Of a stretch of DNA of 64,000 nt, positions 19,313 through 30,763 are shown in pieces (positions within the stretch are counted from its first letter, which is position 1; each line of letters opens with the position of its first letter). The notes under the pieces were generated by a model. The model saw only the letters and a list, made by a program, of their open reading frames with translations, made no database searches and was not told the DNA's origin. Source of the stretch: Nereocystis luetkeana (taxonomy: Eukaryota > Sar > Phaeophyceae > Laminariales > Laminariaceae); NCBI GenBank assembly GCA_031213475.1, contig JARUPZ010000005.1, positions 7,808,988 through 7,872,987 of the forward strand, written 5' to 3'. The position numbers and the translations under genes were made by a program.

Positions 19313-21462
19313 ATCTCTAATACCTCCTCCCGTTAAGCGTACACTTTCTTACTCTGCGTTACATGCTAAAACTTCTTAAAAAGAAACACACATGCAACAT
19401 CAAGGAGTGATATTGTTTTGGGAACACTTACTTGTACATAATGTACCTGCATGATGGTTCCAAGGATAATCAGTTGTACATGATGTACCGACCGTATGAG
19501 ATCCAAGGAGTGAATTCAACACATAAAGGGCAATAAAATTACCGAACATAGAATCGTTCTGTTCTATTTAATACTACTGCAACACCGGCTTGTATGAGGT
19601 GGGTGTGTATACCTAAACTACATACGAGGGTCGCTACAGGAGTAGTACCTGGTAGTCTTTATGAAGTGAAAGTGGTTTGTCGATCCGCTACAATCACAGG
19701 AAAGAATAAACCTGGTCGAAAGTTCCTGCCGCCCCAAAAACAAACAAAGGAACAATGTGGACGATCACTGCCAGTGGTTTACTGCTTGCTCAAAAGACAA
19801 CCAGATACAGTAAGTAGTACTTTACCAGCGTTCCCTGCTGTATCCCCCAGGTGTGTCCCCGGGTAAAAAAGAAGATGCACACGATGATACATCCTGATGA
19901 TGATGACACTTCAGCATGTTGCGGTGGTAGTGTTCCATTCTCTGATGATGATGACGTTCCGGTCCCTGATGAGGAATCTTTTGTTAAATATTGTAGTTCT
20001 TGGTGTAGCTGCCGCACGATGCTCGGGGATCCCGAGGCTTTTCATATTTGCCGTATGTATAATACAGCAGTCGACAGTGTACTGCTGTAGTATCATCCAG
20101 ATATATGTAGGTGATGATACGACAGTACACGGGTTCCTTCTTGAAGATACAACAAGCAGAGTTCAGTCACCACAGGCAGCGATGGCCGGGAGATGCTTCC
20201 TATAATAGTTTTTTTTTTTTGCTCGTGATTCACGAGGCTGACTAATCCACAGTAGTAGTGGATGGCGCGTAGCAATGCCCCTAATCTACAGGAGTACTGT
20301 GATTGTCTTTGGAGTAGCTATTAAAACAGCACCAAGCTACGTAAGTACTCGACGCGATGCACTATCGAGATTTGAGTTATTTCCAGGGGTTTCTCCTTGA
20401 TGATCCCGCGGGGAGGTCCCTGTTGGAAATTTTTGAGGGTCCCTTTTTACAGACGGTGGTACCGCCGGGAGTTACTTCTATACAACTGCAGCTCGGATTG
20501 CCCGAGGCTGACGATCCACGATGTGGACTACACTAGGCAGAGCTCCTTAACCCCAGCGGTGCTGTGAGTTGTGGCGAAGTTGTCCTTAACAGCGTACAGC
20601 AGTATAATAATACTCGACGTTGAGTCAAGATTTTTCGAGTCCACACTTCGTATGAGAAATATGGCCGGAGGTGAGATGCACACAGTAGATAGCAGTACTG
20701 CTCTGTGCTGTGTGATCAAGACACGAAACTAAACTGTTGTCGTACGTATCCTCCTCGGAGAAACTATTTGCTATTATTATAGTTCTTGTTTCAACGGTCG
20801 TGTGGGGTCACGGATCAACGTAGGAGTCCAATGACGACTGTCGAAACAAAATCTCTCTGGGGCCGATGGCCCTCTTCTTGGAGAAAACAAAATCTATCTG
20901 GGGCCGAAGGCGCTCTTGGAAATGTATCGAAATAAGTTCAGAGACAGCGCTATTCCTTCTGGTGACACCATCCTGGATGAAAAATCTTGAGCATGGACTG
21001 ATACAAACTTACTGACACCTGCCTTTTTTGTCTTTCCTTTACTTCTTGAATATATATGCACCTGCTTAGGGCTCAGCGAGTCTACGACAAAATATCGCTG
21101 CTTCTACGATATTTATTTGGGGTTTTTTCGCTTCTTTGCGTACACTTGCTTGTCGTGCCACGCTTTTTTCTCGGAAAAATAGTTGCTTTCTTCGCGCGTT
21201 GTTTGCATTATTTGCTCTCTCAGACTACCCTCAAGATAAAAATCCCCACACGGAATCCAAGATAATAAAAAATCCCACACTAATTTCAATATTACAAAAA
21301 TCTGACAAGAAGACTCATTCATCCGAAAAAACTCAAAATGATGGGAAAAAACGAAAAATGGACGCGCAATACTCGCCTCGGAATCCAAATTCCGCCAAAA
21401 CTGAGCGATATAGACGATCCTGCAGTACTTTCAGGATCATTAATTCCAGTTGACTATTGGCG
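19313..21462. other. Spacer with small local duplications
   Basis: No supported gene. A GATGATGATGAC run lies near 19896-19955. A tandem near-duplicate of CTGGGGCCGA-x-GGC-x-CTCTT lies at 20850-20918. The rest is A/T-rich. Confidence 0.5.
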
Positions 21463-22245
21463 GTTGCCGTGTGTACCAGCTTGTAGTTGATGTGTACGCC
21501 TAGACTCGATTGCCGATGGCCGGTCATTACAACAACAACAACAACAGTCAAAATATTCGAGGCGAACGTATAGTCAGTCACTGTCAGGTGACTTGTACGA
21601 GAAGCTTTAGCTTCAATAATAGACAAAACGAAGAAAGATGGCGTGGCGACCCCAAGTCACAGTGTCGATTGATTTGCTCAGCTGGAAGCTGATGATGGTG
21701 AGCGAAAGTAGAGTGAGCTCAAAGAAAGGGGAGCGGTCCGCAAGTAAGTGCGCTCACGGCTCGAAACAAAGGACGACCCTTATAATTTCGGTCGAAAAAC
21801 GAAAGCAACAGGGAGACCCTCAAGTTTTACTGCAACAACTCATATCTCTTGGGGTACGTACTTATGACCCCCTACGATCTATGTTGTTATTTCAACCATA
21901 ACAAAGTACTCTGCAACTGGTCCCGGAGGTATACTGAAGACATTTTTTTTTTATGATTTACCAGTACCCGTGTACTATGTGCTGCCCTAGAATATCGATA
22001 TGTGCACGTTCTACAGTAGATCCACCAATACTACTTTTTATTGATACTTATTCTGTGTGCGAGTGCACAACAGTAGGTAGGTAGTGTAAAAAGACAGCTG
22101 TTGCTGTATACTGCTGTATTTAAACAAAAACTTTAACCCACAGACTGGGAAACTGTCTGTTGTACCCAGAAACGCGTAAATGTATACCAGATGACAACGT
22201 GCTATCGAGTAACGACTATAATAATGGCTACTGACAAGAAGAGTC
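21463..22245 (+). repeat. Diverged 0.78-kb duplication, copy 2
   Basis: Direct-orientation partner of 18530-19312, about 2.9 kb away. It carries an extra (AAC)n block at 21530-21547 inside otherwise collinear sequence. Confidence 0.75.
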
Positions 22246-24026
22246 AACTTTATTATTGTTTTTTTTTCATGGGTGCGTTTTAAGAGGTGAGACAGGCTAT
22301 CTTTCGTTTTGAAGTTGGTGCAGCTCGCTCTCCGCACAACAACACAGAACGTGCAAGCCCGGAGCAGCGAGTAGCATGTCCGCTATTTATTTACCGTTCA
22401 GGCATTCCCGCTAAAGCGATATCCAAGTCGGTTGCCCCAGCTTCTGGCGGAGTGAGTTCTTGAGGTGGCGATGGAGGAGCACCTTGAATGGTTGTGGGGG
22501 AAGAGCATTCTAAAAGGAATACCTGGTACTAGAGTATTCATACATATATATGGCGGCGCCCGAGTTGACTTTCCCTGAAGCATGGTGGCGGGAGTATTAC
22601 CATTGTCAAGTCGCCAGTTTGCAACTAACTACAAGAAAAATAATGATAAACTTACAATTCCATCATGAATATATGTCCGGTTCACATGGTTTGGTGTGTT
22701 TTCCCTTCCTGAGCAAGGGTGGCCGGCGGCAAAGAAAGGCCGCCCGCGGAGCGAAGTGCCTTGTATACTGTACCAAGTAGCATTCAGTGTAGTAGCGTTC
22801 GCCTCAGAGCACGATTTTTCTCTATCCGATTTCTTTAGCTCACCCCGAAATAAATGAGCTTTGCATATATATTTTGTTTCGGTTCTTTCATATATTCGTG
22901 GGTCTATTCTGCAGCAAGCAGTACATCATACATGCGTGCTACACTCGTAAAACGTGACAACTCACAAAATATAGCAGATCCTCGGGAGATTCAGTGCTAG
23001 TGCAAGCTTCACGAAGCATCATGATCGCAATCCCGACCCGGGCTGTCACCACATCCCCTTGTTCCGCCGACTCGTGGTTTGCGGACCTCCAGTATGCAGC
23101 CTTAGTCTCGATACACGTAAAGCCTGTGTCTCCAAAGGAGCAGAGGAGTCCAACCAAGCGATCCGTATTTTCAGTGTCGTGGGAAGCACCTCATCAACTC
23201 TTGGTTTTCCTCTTTTTTTCGGCATCATGCAGGTAGGTATCATGAGTCTCAGGGGCCTCGAAGGTCGTTTCCCCTGCGTCACAAGCCGCACTACTATATA
23301 ACATTTATTACCGAGGCCGGATATAGTATGGCGTAGCTGGGTTAAACCAAACGGCAGCTATAATATTAGGTGATTCCGTTGCTACATGCACATTATTGTG
23401 CCATATTAGGCTCATTCTTATATCGGAGAGGTTTGTTTCACGTTTTCCAAAGTTTGGAAGTAATGGGAGATATGTATCAATATCCGGAGGCGTTCTGTCA
23501 CTATTCGTGAAAATCTCCAGAAGAAGCAAAAAAAAACAAGTTCGTTCAATTTCACATGCTATGTATTTGGGAAAAGAAATCAGGAAAATATGAAAGATTG
23601 TCAAACTGCGCGAAAACAATGCGGAAATTATGGGAAAAAGCTCTCCTAGTATAAGAATTACCCTTATCCGGTTGTTCTAGACGCTACATAGCCACAACTA
23701 CTAAAACCCACCAAGCACATATTATTAGAGCAGGGGATGTTGGTAAATCATCCGCGCATTTTTTTTTTTTTTTTTTTTTTCCATCCCATTCATTATCTTC
23801 GCACATCTTCTTCTCTCTCTCCTTCCAACTCGTAACTCAGATCCGGGGTCACATAGCAGGCTCTTCTCCCCCCTTCCCGCTACGGTACGTGCCTTCATTT
23901 TTTATCGCGAGAAGATTTCAGCCTTTTCTTCCCTCGTCGACTCGCATCGAATTGTGCCTACCCACGCTGCAAGGCGCTCTCAACAATTGAATCCCTTTTT
24001 TTATTTTTGCAAATAAAGTCAAAGTC
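22246..24026. other. Spacer, no gene seen
   Basis: A/T-rich, with short frames only. A run of more than 20 T lies near 23760-23780, followed by a CT-rich patch. Confidence 0.5.
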
Positions 24027-24098
24027 CGACCCTCCTAGGGCTCGAACCCAGGACTCAAACAAGTAGAATTCGAGGTTAACCACTTGAACCACCGGGGC
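24027..24098 (-). pseudogene. tRNA-derived sequence (pseudogene or SINE head)
   Basis: On the minus strand TGGTTCAAGTGG matches the tRNA A box, and GGTTCGAGCC matches the B box with A58 intact. The D stem GGTT/AACC and a T stem form. Only about four of seven acceptor pairs form and the anticodon loop lacks the usual T33, so the anticodon is uncertain. Better read as a tRNA relic or RNA polymerase III-type SINE head than as a working tRNA. Confidence 0.5.
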
Positions 24099-24814
24099 GA
24101 CCGGCATTCCCTAATAATGGTAATAGGCACGGCATTCCATACACTAACGTGCGGGAACTTGCGACGCGGATTTGGGGGTCTTTAATTAAAATGTTACGGG
24201 TATTGGTATACCAAAATTGAGAAAAGCTACACTCTACATCGGGGAGCTCTTAGCAGGAGCTTTCGGATGACCCTGTGAAAACAACAGGGAACGCGCTGTG
24301 AAGCTCACAATCGAGTGTTGACCGTCGTCCCAGAAGGCACTTCACCGCACATAAAACATCGCCGTATCTCAACAACTATGGCGAGCCCGCCAAAACAAGT
24401 TGCAGATATCGACAGATAGCTCGCCCAGCCATTTTATGGCATCACAACCATCCCTGATCTCCTGTGTACCAGTCCAGACTAATTCAAAACAAAATTAAGT
24501 TATTTGTTTGCCCACTTTCACTCTAACAATGAGATAAAAAAAGCTGTGGATGCATCTTGGTGAAAACGTGGTAAGGGGAACACGACCTCAGTCAAGCCTT
24601 GTACTATAGATCAGAGAAGTGGTAGGAAGGAAACACGAGGAGGACGGGCAGGAAGTTGGTGAGGTAGGCGAGACAAAACGCGGGCGTGGAGGTCAGGAAT
24701 TATTAGGGGTGGCAACGCCTTATTATTTCGTCGTGAGCAGGACCGGGCGGTGTTGTAATACGAAGAGTCAATGGAGTCGGTTGGATTGAGATGTGGTACA
24801 TGTGAGGCTTTCCA

Positions 24815-25060
24815 CAATAGAGGTTCACCTATAGTATTTCTGAGGCTCCTCGCTTGTGGAGAGCTCCATACCTCTACAAAAAAAACTGGTATCAGAAATA
24901 ATACAAGGTGTATCCCGATGAACAATCCCTGGGCTCAGGTATACGAAAACGTCATTTATTTTTCGAATCAAGATTGGCATTCCGACAATGTTGGGCTGAG
25001 GAATCCCGTCATTCAGATGACAGTTTAGCCGGAAAGTGCTGCCTCTATCCTACAACGCGT
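24815..25060 (+). repeat. Dispersed repeat B, copy 2
   Basis: Same ordered blocks as 15337-15600 (GAGGCTCCTCGC, GAGCTCCATACCTC, CAAGATTGGCATTCCGA, TGCTGCCTCTATC). Confidence 0.65.
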
Positions 25061-25161
25061 CACATCGATTTGTCTTGAGAGTGTTTTCGATGAAATTTTT
25101 GTACTGACTGGTCCATCGTGGAGAAATGTTGAGGTACTGTAGTCGACGTAGTACTGTAACG

Positions 25162-25240
25162 TGGCGGTCCCGGTGGCTTGGTAGGTGATCCGCGTGCCTT
25201 CGAAGATCAATTCCTTTTCGTGCGTTCGAATCTCACCGAG
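25162..25240 (+). pseudogene. Weak tRNA-like sequence
   Basis: TGGCTTGGTAGG resembles an A box and CGTTCGAATCTC a B box, 45-50 bases apart. The stems are poor. Could be chance or an old tRNA-derived repeat. Confidence 0.25.
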
Positions 25241-25575
25241 TGCATACTCTTGAGGGTTTTTCTTGCAAAAAAACAGAATGGAGGAAAGCGCGAGAGCGTG
25301 ACTTAGCACCATTCGATGGAGATCGACCAACAGTGGCAAAATGCCGAATCATATCCGCGATAAAGATTATGGTACGTACCGGGGGGGAGAAGGGACCACA
25401 CCTACCAGTGCCCACGGCTTGTTCAGAAGACTGCTTAAGGTAGAACCTACCACGAGTTGATGAAAAAACTAAAGTTGTAGGAGTGGTAATGTGGTAGGCG
25501 TGATGGTTGTTACGTCGACCTTCCACCCAGGCCCGCCTGCCGATATATTTCATCACAACAGTTTTCCCCCCCCAA

Positions 25576-25851
25576 TGTTATGATACTGCTTTGTATGAGG
25601 TTGAAATCCCGGTAATTCCCTGGGTTCTGGCACTGGGAACGTATTTGTAGCACTTGGAAGGCGTATCTTAGGTGGAAAACCAGGGGTTTTCCAGAGAGGC
25701 ACGAGCGTGGTCCCAGTCTTCGTCGTGCACGAAAGGAATGAAGTGGCTCTTCTATCTCTAAGCGAACATCAACGTGAGTACCAATGAGTACCCGCTTAAT
25801 AGGCAAACCTGCCCAGGGATACAAAGTGTCCCGTTGTCCTTGATCTTAACA
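25576..25851 (+). repeat. 5' LTR (276 bp)
   Basis: Ends TGTTA/TAACA form a 5-bp inverted repeat. Same length as the 3' LTR. Confidence 0.9.
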
Positions 25852-25853
25852 AG

Positions 25854-25937
25854 TGGCGTCGTCGGCAGGACACGAACCTGCGCGTGAAATCACAATGGGT
25901 TTCGAATCCATTCTCTTAACCACTCGGGCACGACGAT
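25854..25937 (-). other. Full-length antisense tRNA-Ser(CGA) copy, including CCA, at the PBS
   Basis: On the minus strand this reads as an 81-nt class II tRNA plus CCA. The acceptor forms six of seven pairs. The anticodon loop is TTCGAAA (anticodon CGA, serine), the variable arm GTGA-TT-TCAC, and the T stem GCAGG/CCTGC is perfect. CCA is present as TGG at 25854-25856, two bases after the LTR, exactly the PBS position. Eukaryotic tRNA genes do not encode CCA. Base 58 of the T loop, almost always A, is T here. This suggests a reverse-transcribed copy of the primer tRNA rather than a tRNA gene. Confidence 0.8.
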
Positions 25938-26219
25938 TGGCTCCGCCGATACTGCAACTCCGTGCTTCCCAACGGGGCCCATTTTTGGTACAAGGGCGAC
26001 GACGGGCTATGGTGGCTCGGGAAAATCAGCGCGACTACGCACACAGATGGAGTATAAATACTTCTAATTTTGGACGACCCGGGACCGATCAAGCTTCCTC
26101 TTTCTCCGGCGCGCTACACGACTTCGACGAGAGCCGTGCGTGGCTCTTGGTGTCTACAAATTCACTTGGCTAGCACATTTGCACGAGGGGTCCAGCGTAA
26201 CGTAGACGAATCTCGAGGC
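25938..26219 (+). pseudogene. Remnant of a pol C-terminus (Tudor-like tail)
   Basis: Frames here, with one shift near 26060, give DDGLWWLGKI, then a GVYKY segment and a stretch reading like DDPGPIK and YTTSTRAV. This is a pattern resembling C-terminal Tudor-like tails of gypsy Pol proteins. It joins directly to the antisense tRNA copy, so almost all of gag-pol is missing between them. Identification is by eye and tentative. Confidence 0.4.
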
Positions 26220-26381
26220 GCCGCCATGGATAGCTGATCTTCGGTTCTTGGCTGCGCTCGATTTTTTTTCTTTACGTTTTCCTGGATTTTGGGCGGGGGT
26301 CTTTCAATTTGTTGACGTTTTCCGAGTTTTCGGGTCGATTTGTTTTTTCTGGCAGGTGTGTTCCTGGGTTGTTTGTTTGAG
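26220..26381 (+). repeat. 3' UTR segment, first copy (second at 30138-30301)
   Basis: Both copies share GATAGCTGAT, TTGGCTGCGCTCGAT, GACGTTTTCCTGGATTTTGG, TTTCAATTTGTTGACG and TGTGTTCCTGGGTTG. In the second copy it lies upstream of the 3' LTR, its expected place. Confidence 0.8.
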
Positions 26382-26385
26382 TGTT

Positions 26386-26537
26386 CACGAGCGTGGTCCC
26401 AGTCTCCGTCGTGCACGAAAGGAATGAAGCAGCTCTTCTATCGCTAAGCGAACATCGACGTGAGTACCAATGAGTACCCGCTTTATAGGCAGACCTGCCC
26501 AGGGATACAAAGTGTCCCGCTGTCCAGGATCTTAACA
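26386..26537 (+). repeat. Middle LTR fragment: last 152 bp only, with PBS at 26540
   Basis: Matches 25700-25851 of the 5' LTR and ends at the same TTAACA followed by AG-TGG. The first 124 bp of the LTR are missing. The fragment is what R-U5 of a genomic RNA would look like. Confidence 0.8.
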
Positions 26538-26639
26538 AGTGGCGTCTTCGGCTTAGGTCTCTTTACCTTTTCACGTTTTTTCACTCTGTTTTTGCTTTCG
26601 TTTAGTTTTTTATTTTGAGTCAGTTTGCGCCACTGCACG

Positions 26640-27029
26640 ATGGAGACTCACGAGGAGGGAGGGTCCGCTTCCCCTCGTGGTGGACGAGACACTGAGGCCC
26701 AGAGGCCCCCAGTGCCCCCCCGCCCAAGGCTCGTCGATGAAGATCGAGCGCCTTGTACAACAGACCACCAAGCGGAGCGCGTGTCTCGGCAGGAGCCCCG
26801 TGAGGACGACGTGGATCGCGCGCCTTCTACAACACGCCCGCCCGAAGACCCAGGGCTCGGGCCCCTTGGCGAATCTCGAGCAGCTTCCGGCAGACGGACC
26901 TCGTTCAAGACCTTTTCCGAGCCTTCTCGCTCGCCGGGACGAGCTCTGCCGTCCAAGCCACCTGGCTCCGCTGAGAGCGTTGAGCCAGCTTCTTCTGCTC
27001 TGGGCCGGAGAGCGTCGGACTCTTCATAG
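26640..27029 (+). CDS. Small ORF of the pol-less LTR element, unrecognised
   Basis: 130 aa from ATG 26640, about 100 bp after the PBS. Rich in Pro, Arg, Ser and Glu and without a recognised domain. By position it could be the start of a Gag-like protein. It stops at TAG 27027. Its last part lies in a segment duplicated directly (about 26945-27020 and 27085-27165), so the reading frame may have been changed by that duplication. Confidence 0.4.
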   Translation: METHEEGGSASPRGGRDTEAQRPPVPPRPRLVDEDRAPCTTDHQAERVSRQEPREDDVDRAPSTTRPPEDPGLGPLGESRAASGRRTSFKTFSEPSRSPGRALPSKPPGSAESVEPASSALGRRASDSS

Positions 27030-27165
27030 CGCGTGGCGTGCGTAACCAGCCAGGCCTTGGGTTTTGCAGTTTTGACTCCCCACTAGTGCCTACTGCCGTC
27101 CAAGCCACCTGGCTCCGCTGAGAGCGTGGAGCCAGCTGCTTCTGCTCTGGGCCGGAGAGCGCCGG
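26945..27165 (+). repeat. Direct duplication of ~75 bp
   Basis: GCCGTCCAAGCCACCTGG to CTCTGGGCCGGAGAGCG occurs twice, about 140 bp apart, with few differences. Confidence 0.8.
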
Positions 27166-27369
27166 GCAAGCCTGGACGTAGCGTTTTCCACGCCACCCAG
27201 CTGCGCTCTTCGCTTCGAATTTACCTGTTTCTAAGCCAGATGAGAGAGTGGTTGAGAGTGCTTTTCCGCCTCGTATTCCACTGCTGCCTGACCTCGCTCG
27301 TACGCGTAGGATAGCCGCGAGCGATGCTGCCTCTCATAATTTTTTCCCCGCAACACGAGCGCACGATGT

Positions 27370-28310
27370 GATTTTTTTCCGTGCCTGAATCACACGATGA
27401 CACACTGGATTTCAGTACGAGTATTGAGCCCGCTTCCCTCACTGCTGTAGCTGCAAACGACGATTTCGCGTGGAAATTCCGTACTGCTGCACGTTTCAAT
27501 ACTGATGTTTAGAGGGGGCGATGCGGCCGCTCGTGAAAGTTTTCCGGCGCCTCGCCCACAAGACGGCACACTGGATTTCAGTATTGAGCCCACTTCCCTC
27601 GCTGCTGTAGCAACAAACAGAGATCCTGGCAGCTCCAGTACTGCTTCGAGTTGTACTGCTGTTAGAAGGAGCGATACGGGCTATCGTCATTTTTTTCCAT
27701 GCCTCGCACACAAGACGGCAGGCACCCTGGATTTCGGTATTGCACCTGCTTTGCCCGCTGCTATGCCCACCGGCGCCGTTTCTGCAGAAAATTCTACTAC
27801 GGCTGTGAGTGTTGATGCTGCTGTTAGCGATACGGGCGCTCGTGAGTTTTTTCCCACGTCTCGCCCACAAGACGGCACACTGGATTTCGGTATTGCGCCT
27901 GCCTTGCCCGCTGCTGTGCCCACCCGCGCCGTTTCTGCTGAGAATTCCAGTACGGCTGCTAGTTTTGATGCTGCTGATGGAGGGAGCGATATGGTCACTC
28001 TTGATTTTTTTCCCACGCCTCGCCCACAAGACGGCACAAAGCATTTCAGTAGTGCACCTGCCTTTTCTTCTGCCGTAGCCACCCACGCCGTTTCTGCTGG
28101 AACCTACAGCACTGCTGCAAGTTTTGAGACTGCTGCTAGAGGGAGCGAGACGGCCGCTCGTGAATTTTTTCCTGCGCCCCGCCCACAAGACGGCATCGTG
28201 GAGTTCAGTATAGCGCCTACCATACCCGCTGCTGTAGTGACCCGCGATGATTCTGCTGGAAAATGTGCTGAGAAAAAAAATAATACTGCTGTTGGAAGGA
28301 GCGATGCTTA
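27370..28310 (+). repeat. Tandem ~155-bp coding repeat, about six copies
   Basis: The core encoding FFPxPRPQDG recurs near 27540, 27692, 27847, 28005 and 28164, with a decayed copy near 27375. Spacing is 152-159 bp. Each unit continues with a variant of FxIAPxxPAAVxT and SAxxSSTAAS. Confidence 0.85.
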
Positions 28311-29536
28311 TTATAGCCCCCCCAGTACCGGCGACGTACCTGCACCAAACACACTGGATGTTAGTACACGTACACCCCGTGACGACCGCATATCTATCGC
28401 GCCACCTTCTCGGATCGATGCTGGCTCCCCAAGCGCTCGTAGTGCTCGCCGAATGGCTCGCCATGCCCTCATCACCGCTAGACAATTTTCTGAAGCACGA
28501 GCCGTGGATACTGCCACCGCAGCTCCTTCGTTACACGACCCTGAGTTCCACCGAATGCCGCCCCCCCCGGCCCCGGTGTCCCCCCCTGCCGCGGTGCCCT
28601 CTCCAGCCCCGATGTTTTTCGCCCGTCCCCGACTCAGCATGCCACGGACACCAAAGGCGAAGGAGGAGTCCCCCAGCCCCGCCAGGTCTGCCAGCGGCCT
28701 GAGGACTTACGGCTCCTCTCCCTCGTCGGGAGAGCGAACACCCCAGCGGCCGGGCCGGATGGATTTGGACGACGCTGTGGACTACGAGGCCCGCAGTTCC
28801 GAGGACGAGGAGCGGACGACGGTGCAAGGCGCCGCTAGAGAGACAGCGCTGGACGGGGATCAAGCCCCGCCCCCCCCAACTACCAGATGCCTGGACCTCC
28901 CTCTCGGTCGAGGTCCAGGCGGCCCTCATCCGGCGCTGGTCAGACGTGCCGGGCCTCGGCGGGGGATCATGGCCTCTTGCAGCCGACGATCCCCCCGATG
29001 TCGCGACGGCCGAACGGGCCTTGACTGCCGCCGAGACCCTCGGAGCGACCTCGACGGAAACCGCCCACCGCCGGGCGCAGGCGCTCACGGTGGCCGGGAA
29101 TGAGGCATCAGCGGCCGCTCGCACCGCCGCCGACGCTACCACTGCTTCGAAGGCGGCCGCCGTGGTCTCGGCGGACGCCGCGCGCTCCGCCTCCTGCGCC
29201 CAGGAGACTATATCCCGCGCCAGGGAAACTCTGCGGGTGGCGCGGGCGGACAGCAGCACGAAGCCTCGTCGTGTTGCCGAGACAAGAAACTCAGGGGAGC
29301 GCCTTCCCCTCGCCGAGGCCGCGATAACTGCCACTCCAGTCCCCGGTTTTGGCTCCTCCGCCACGCTCCCTCCTGGCGCCATCGCGGTCGACGCCCGGAT
29401 CAAGCATACCGGGGATCTGGATTTCTTCCAGGGGGGTGTCGCCTGTATGGCCGCCGGCCCAAATTCGTGTTTTCCCCTTGAGGCGGCTTCGAGGGTCGTC
29501 TCTGCCGCTCGCGAACTCCGCCTGGACATGCCCTAG
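27505..29536 (+). pseudogene. Gag-like ORF with internal repeats, frameshifted near 28.9 kb
   Basis: A first frame runs 27505-29103 with no clear ATG start and contains the ~52-aa FFPxPRPQDG repeats (residues 9-260) and a Pro/Ser-rich stretch. From about 28880 the meaningful frame seems to switch to the one ending at 29536. It begins WTSLSVEVQAALIRRW and is followed by an Ala-rich, probably helical segment with many AA-x-A repeats. No zinc knuckle or enzyme motif is visible. The position between PBS and 3' UTR suggests Gag. It could also be an unrelated captured ORF. Confidence 0.45.
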
Positions 29537-30137
29537 GACGACCTCTCCGTGCTCGACGCTTGGCTCATCATGGCGGGCGACAATTGGAAGCTCAGCGACG
29601 CCGGGAGCACACCATGGCTCTCGTGATAAGCCTGCGGGAGACCCACGACTTGTGCTCCACCACCGTGTTTTGGCTGATCCCGACGGAGTATGGGCGCCAC
29701 TGCAAGCGTCAGGCCGACTTCGGCGCGCAGGGACAACGGCTCCCGGACGTCGGACAGGGCTCGGGTCAGGCCCACGCCCCCTCCAACCCCCTCTCGGACG
29801 ACCGGATTCACCGACCCCTGGGGCACCAACACCGGGGAGTCCTCGACGGCTCTGGGACCCACGACCACCCCTACCGCCGCGATGACGACCGGGACCGCCG
29901 GCGCCCAAGCACGGGGGGAGCTTTGGCAGGCCATGACGGCAAGGCCCGCCGTGGAAAGGGTTCAGATCACGACAGGGTCACATTTCGGCGAAACGGGGCT
30001 GGAAGACGGCGGAACCGGGGGGCCAGGGGAAGGACAGCTCGAGCGACGGGCGAAATCGGAGCTACCGCCCGCGGGGAGACGCGTCTCAGGCCAACTCTTC
30101 GAGGTCCTCCACGGACGGCAGCGGCGAAAGCCCAGGC
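29537..30137 (+). other. G/C-rich tail of the internal region
   Basis: Overlapping frames give Arg/Gly/Thr/Pro-rich peptides with no recognised motif. Probably a decayed continuation of the gag-like ORF. Confidence 0.4.
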
Positions 30138-30301
30138 GCCGCCGTGGATAGCTGATTTTCGCTTCTTGGCTGCGCTCGATATTTTTTTCTTGACGTTTTC
30201 CTGGATTTTGGGCGGTGGTCTTTCAATTTGTTGACGTTTTCCGAGTTTTCGGGTCGAGTTTTCTTTTCTGGCAGGTGTGTTCCTGGGTTGTTTGTTTGAG
30301 T
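30138..30301 (+). repeat. 3' UTR segment, second copy
   Basis: Partner of 26220-26381. About 460 bp of T-rich sequence follow before the 3' LTR. Confidence 0.8.
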
Positions 30302-30763
30302 TTTTTTCTTGGGCTTGAATAGGGATATGTTTCGCGTATTCTGTCCTGCCTACCCCCCCGCTTAGTGTCGGGGCTGGTTTGGGTAATCGTGCCACTCATT
30401 TGTGGCACAGGACACGTTTCCCGAGTAGTAGGCTGGGTTTTCGATGTCTCTTGACATCTTCCGAGATATTTTTCTTCTCGTCTTTTTTTATGTTCCCTTT
30501 TCATTTTCCCTGCATCTTTTTCGCCCCCCCCTGTGGCGGGTGACATGGCGATGGTTTTTCGTTGACGATTTCTTCCTGCCCCTTGAGGCTACGCCTCATT
30601 TCATTCTTTTTTTACGTACTTTGCCGGCTTCGTTGCCTTGCCGTTCAGAGGTGTGGGAGTGCGTTTTGAGGAGCCGCATCTTCGACTCATGTTCTAGTTG
30701 TGGAATCGGGGTTTCCATGAATTTCCCATAATTCTACATATACGGCTCATCAGAGTGGGCTAG

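Noticed and set aside
25857..25937. Ordinary tRNA-Ser gene
   Set aside because: CCA is encoded, base 58 is not A, and it sits exactly at the PBS of an LTR element, two bases after the LTR end.
27505..29103. Host gene with repeat domain
   Set aside because: It lies between a PBS-like site and the 3' UTR of an LTR element with matching flanking duplication.
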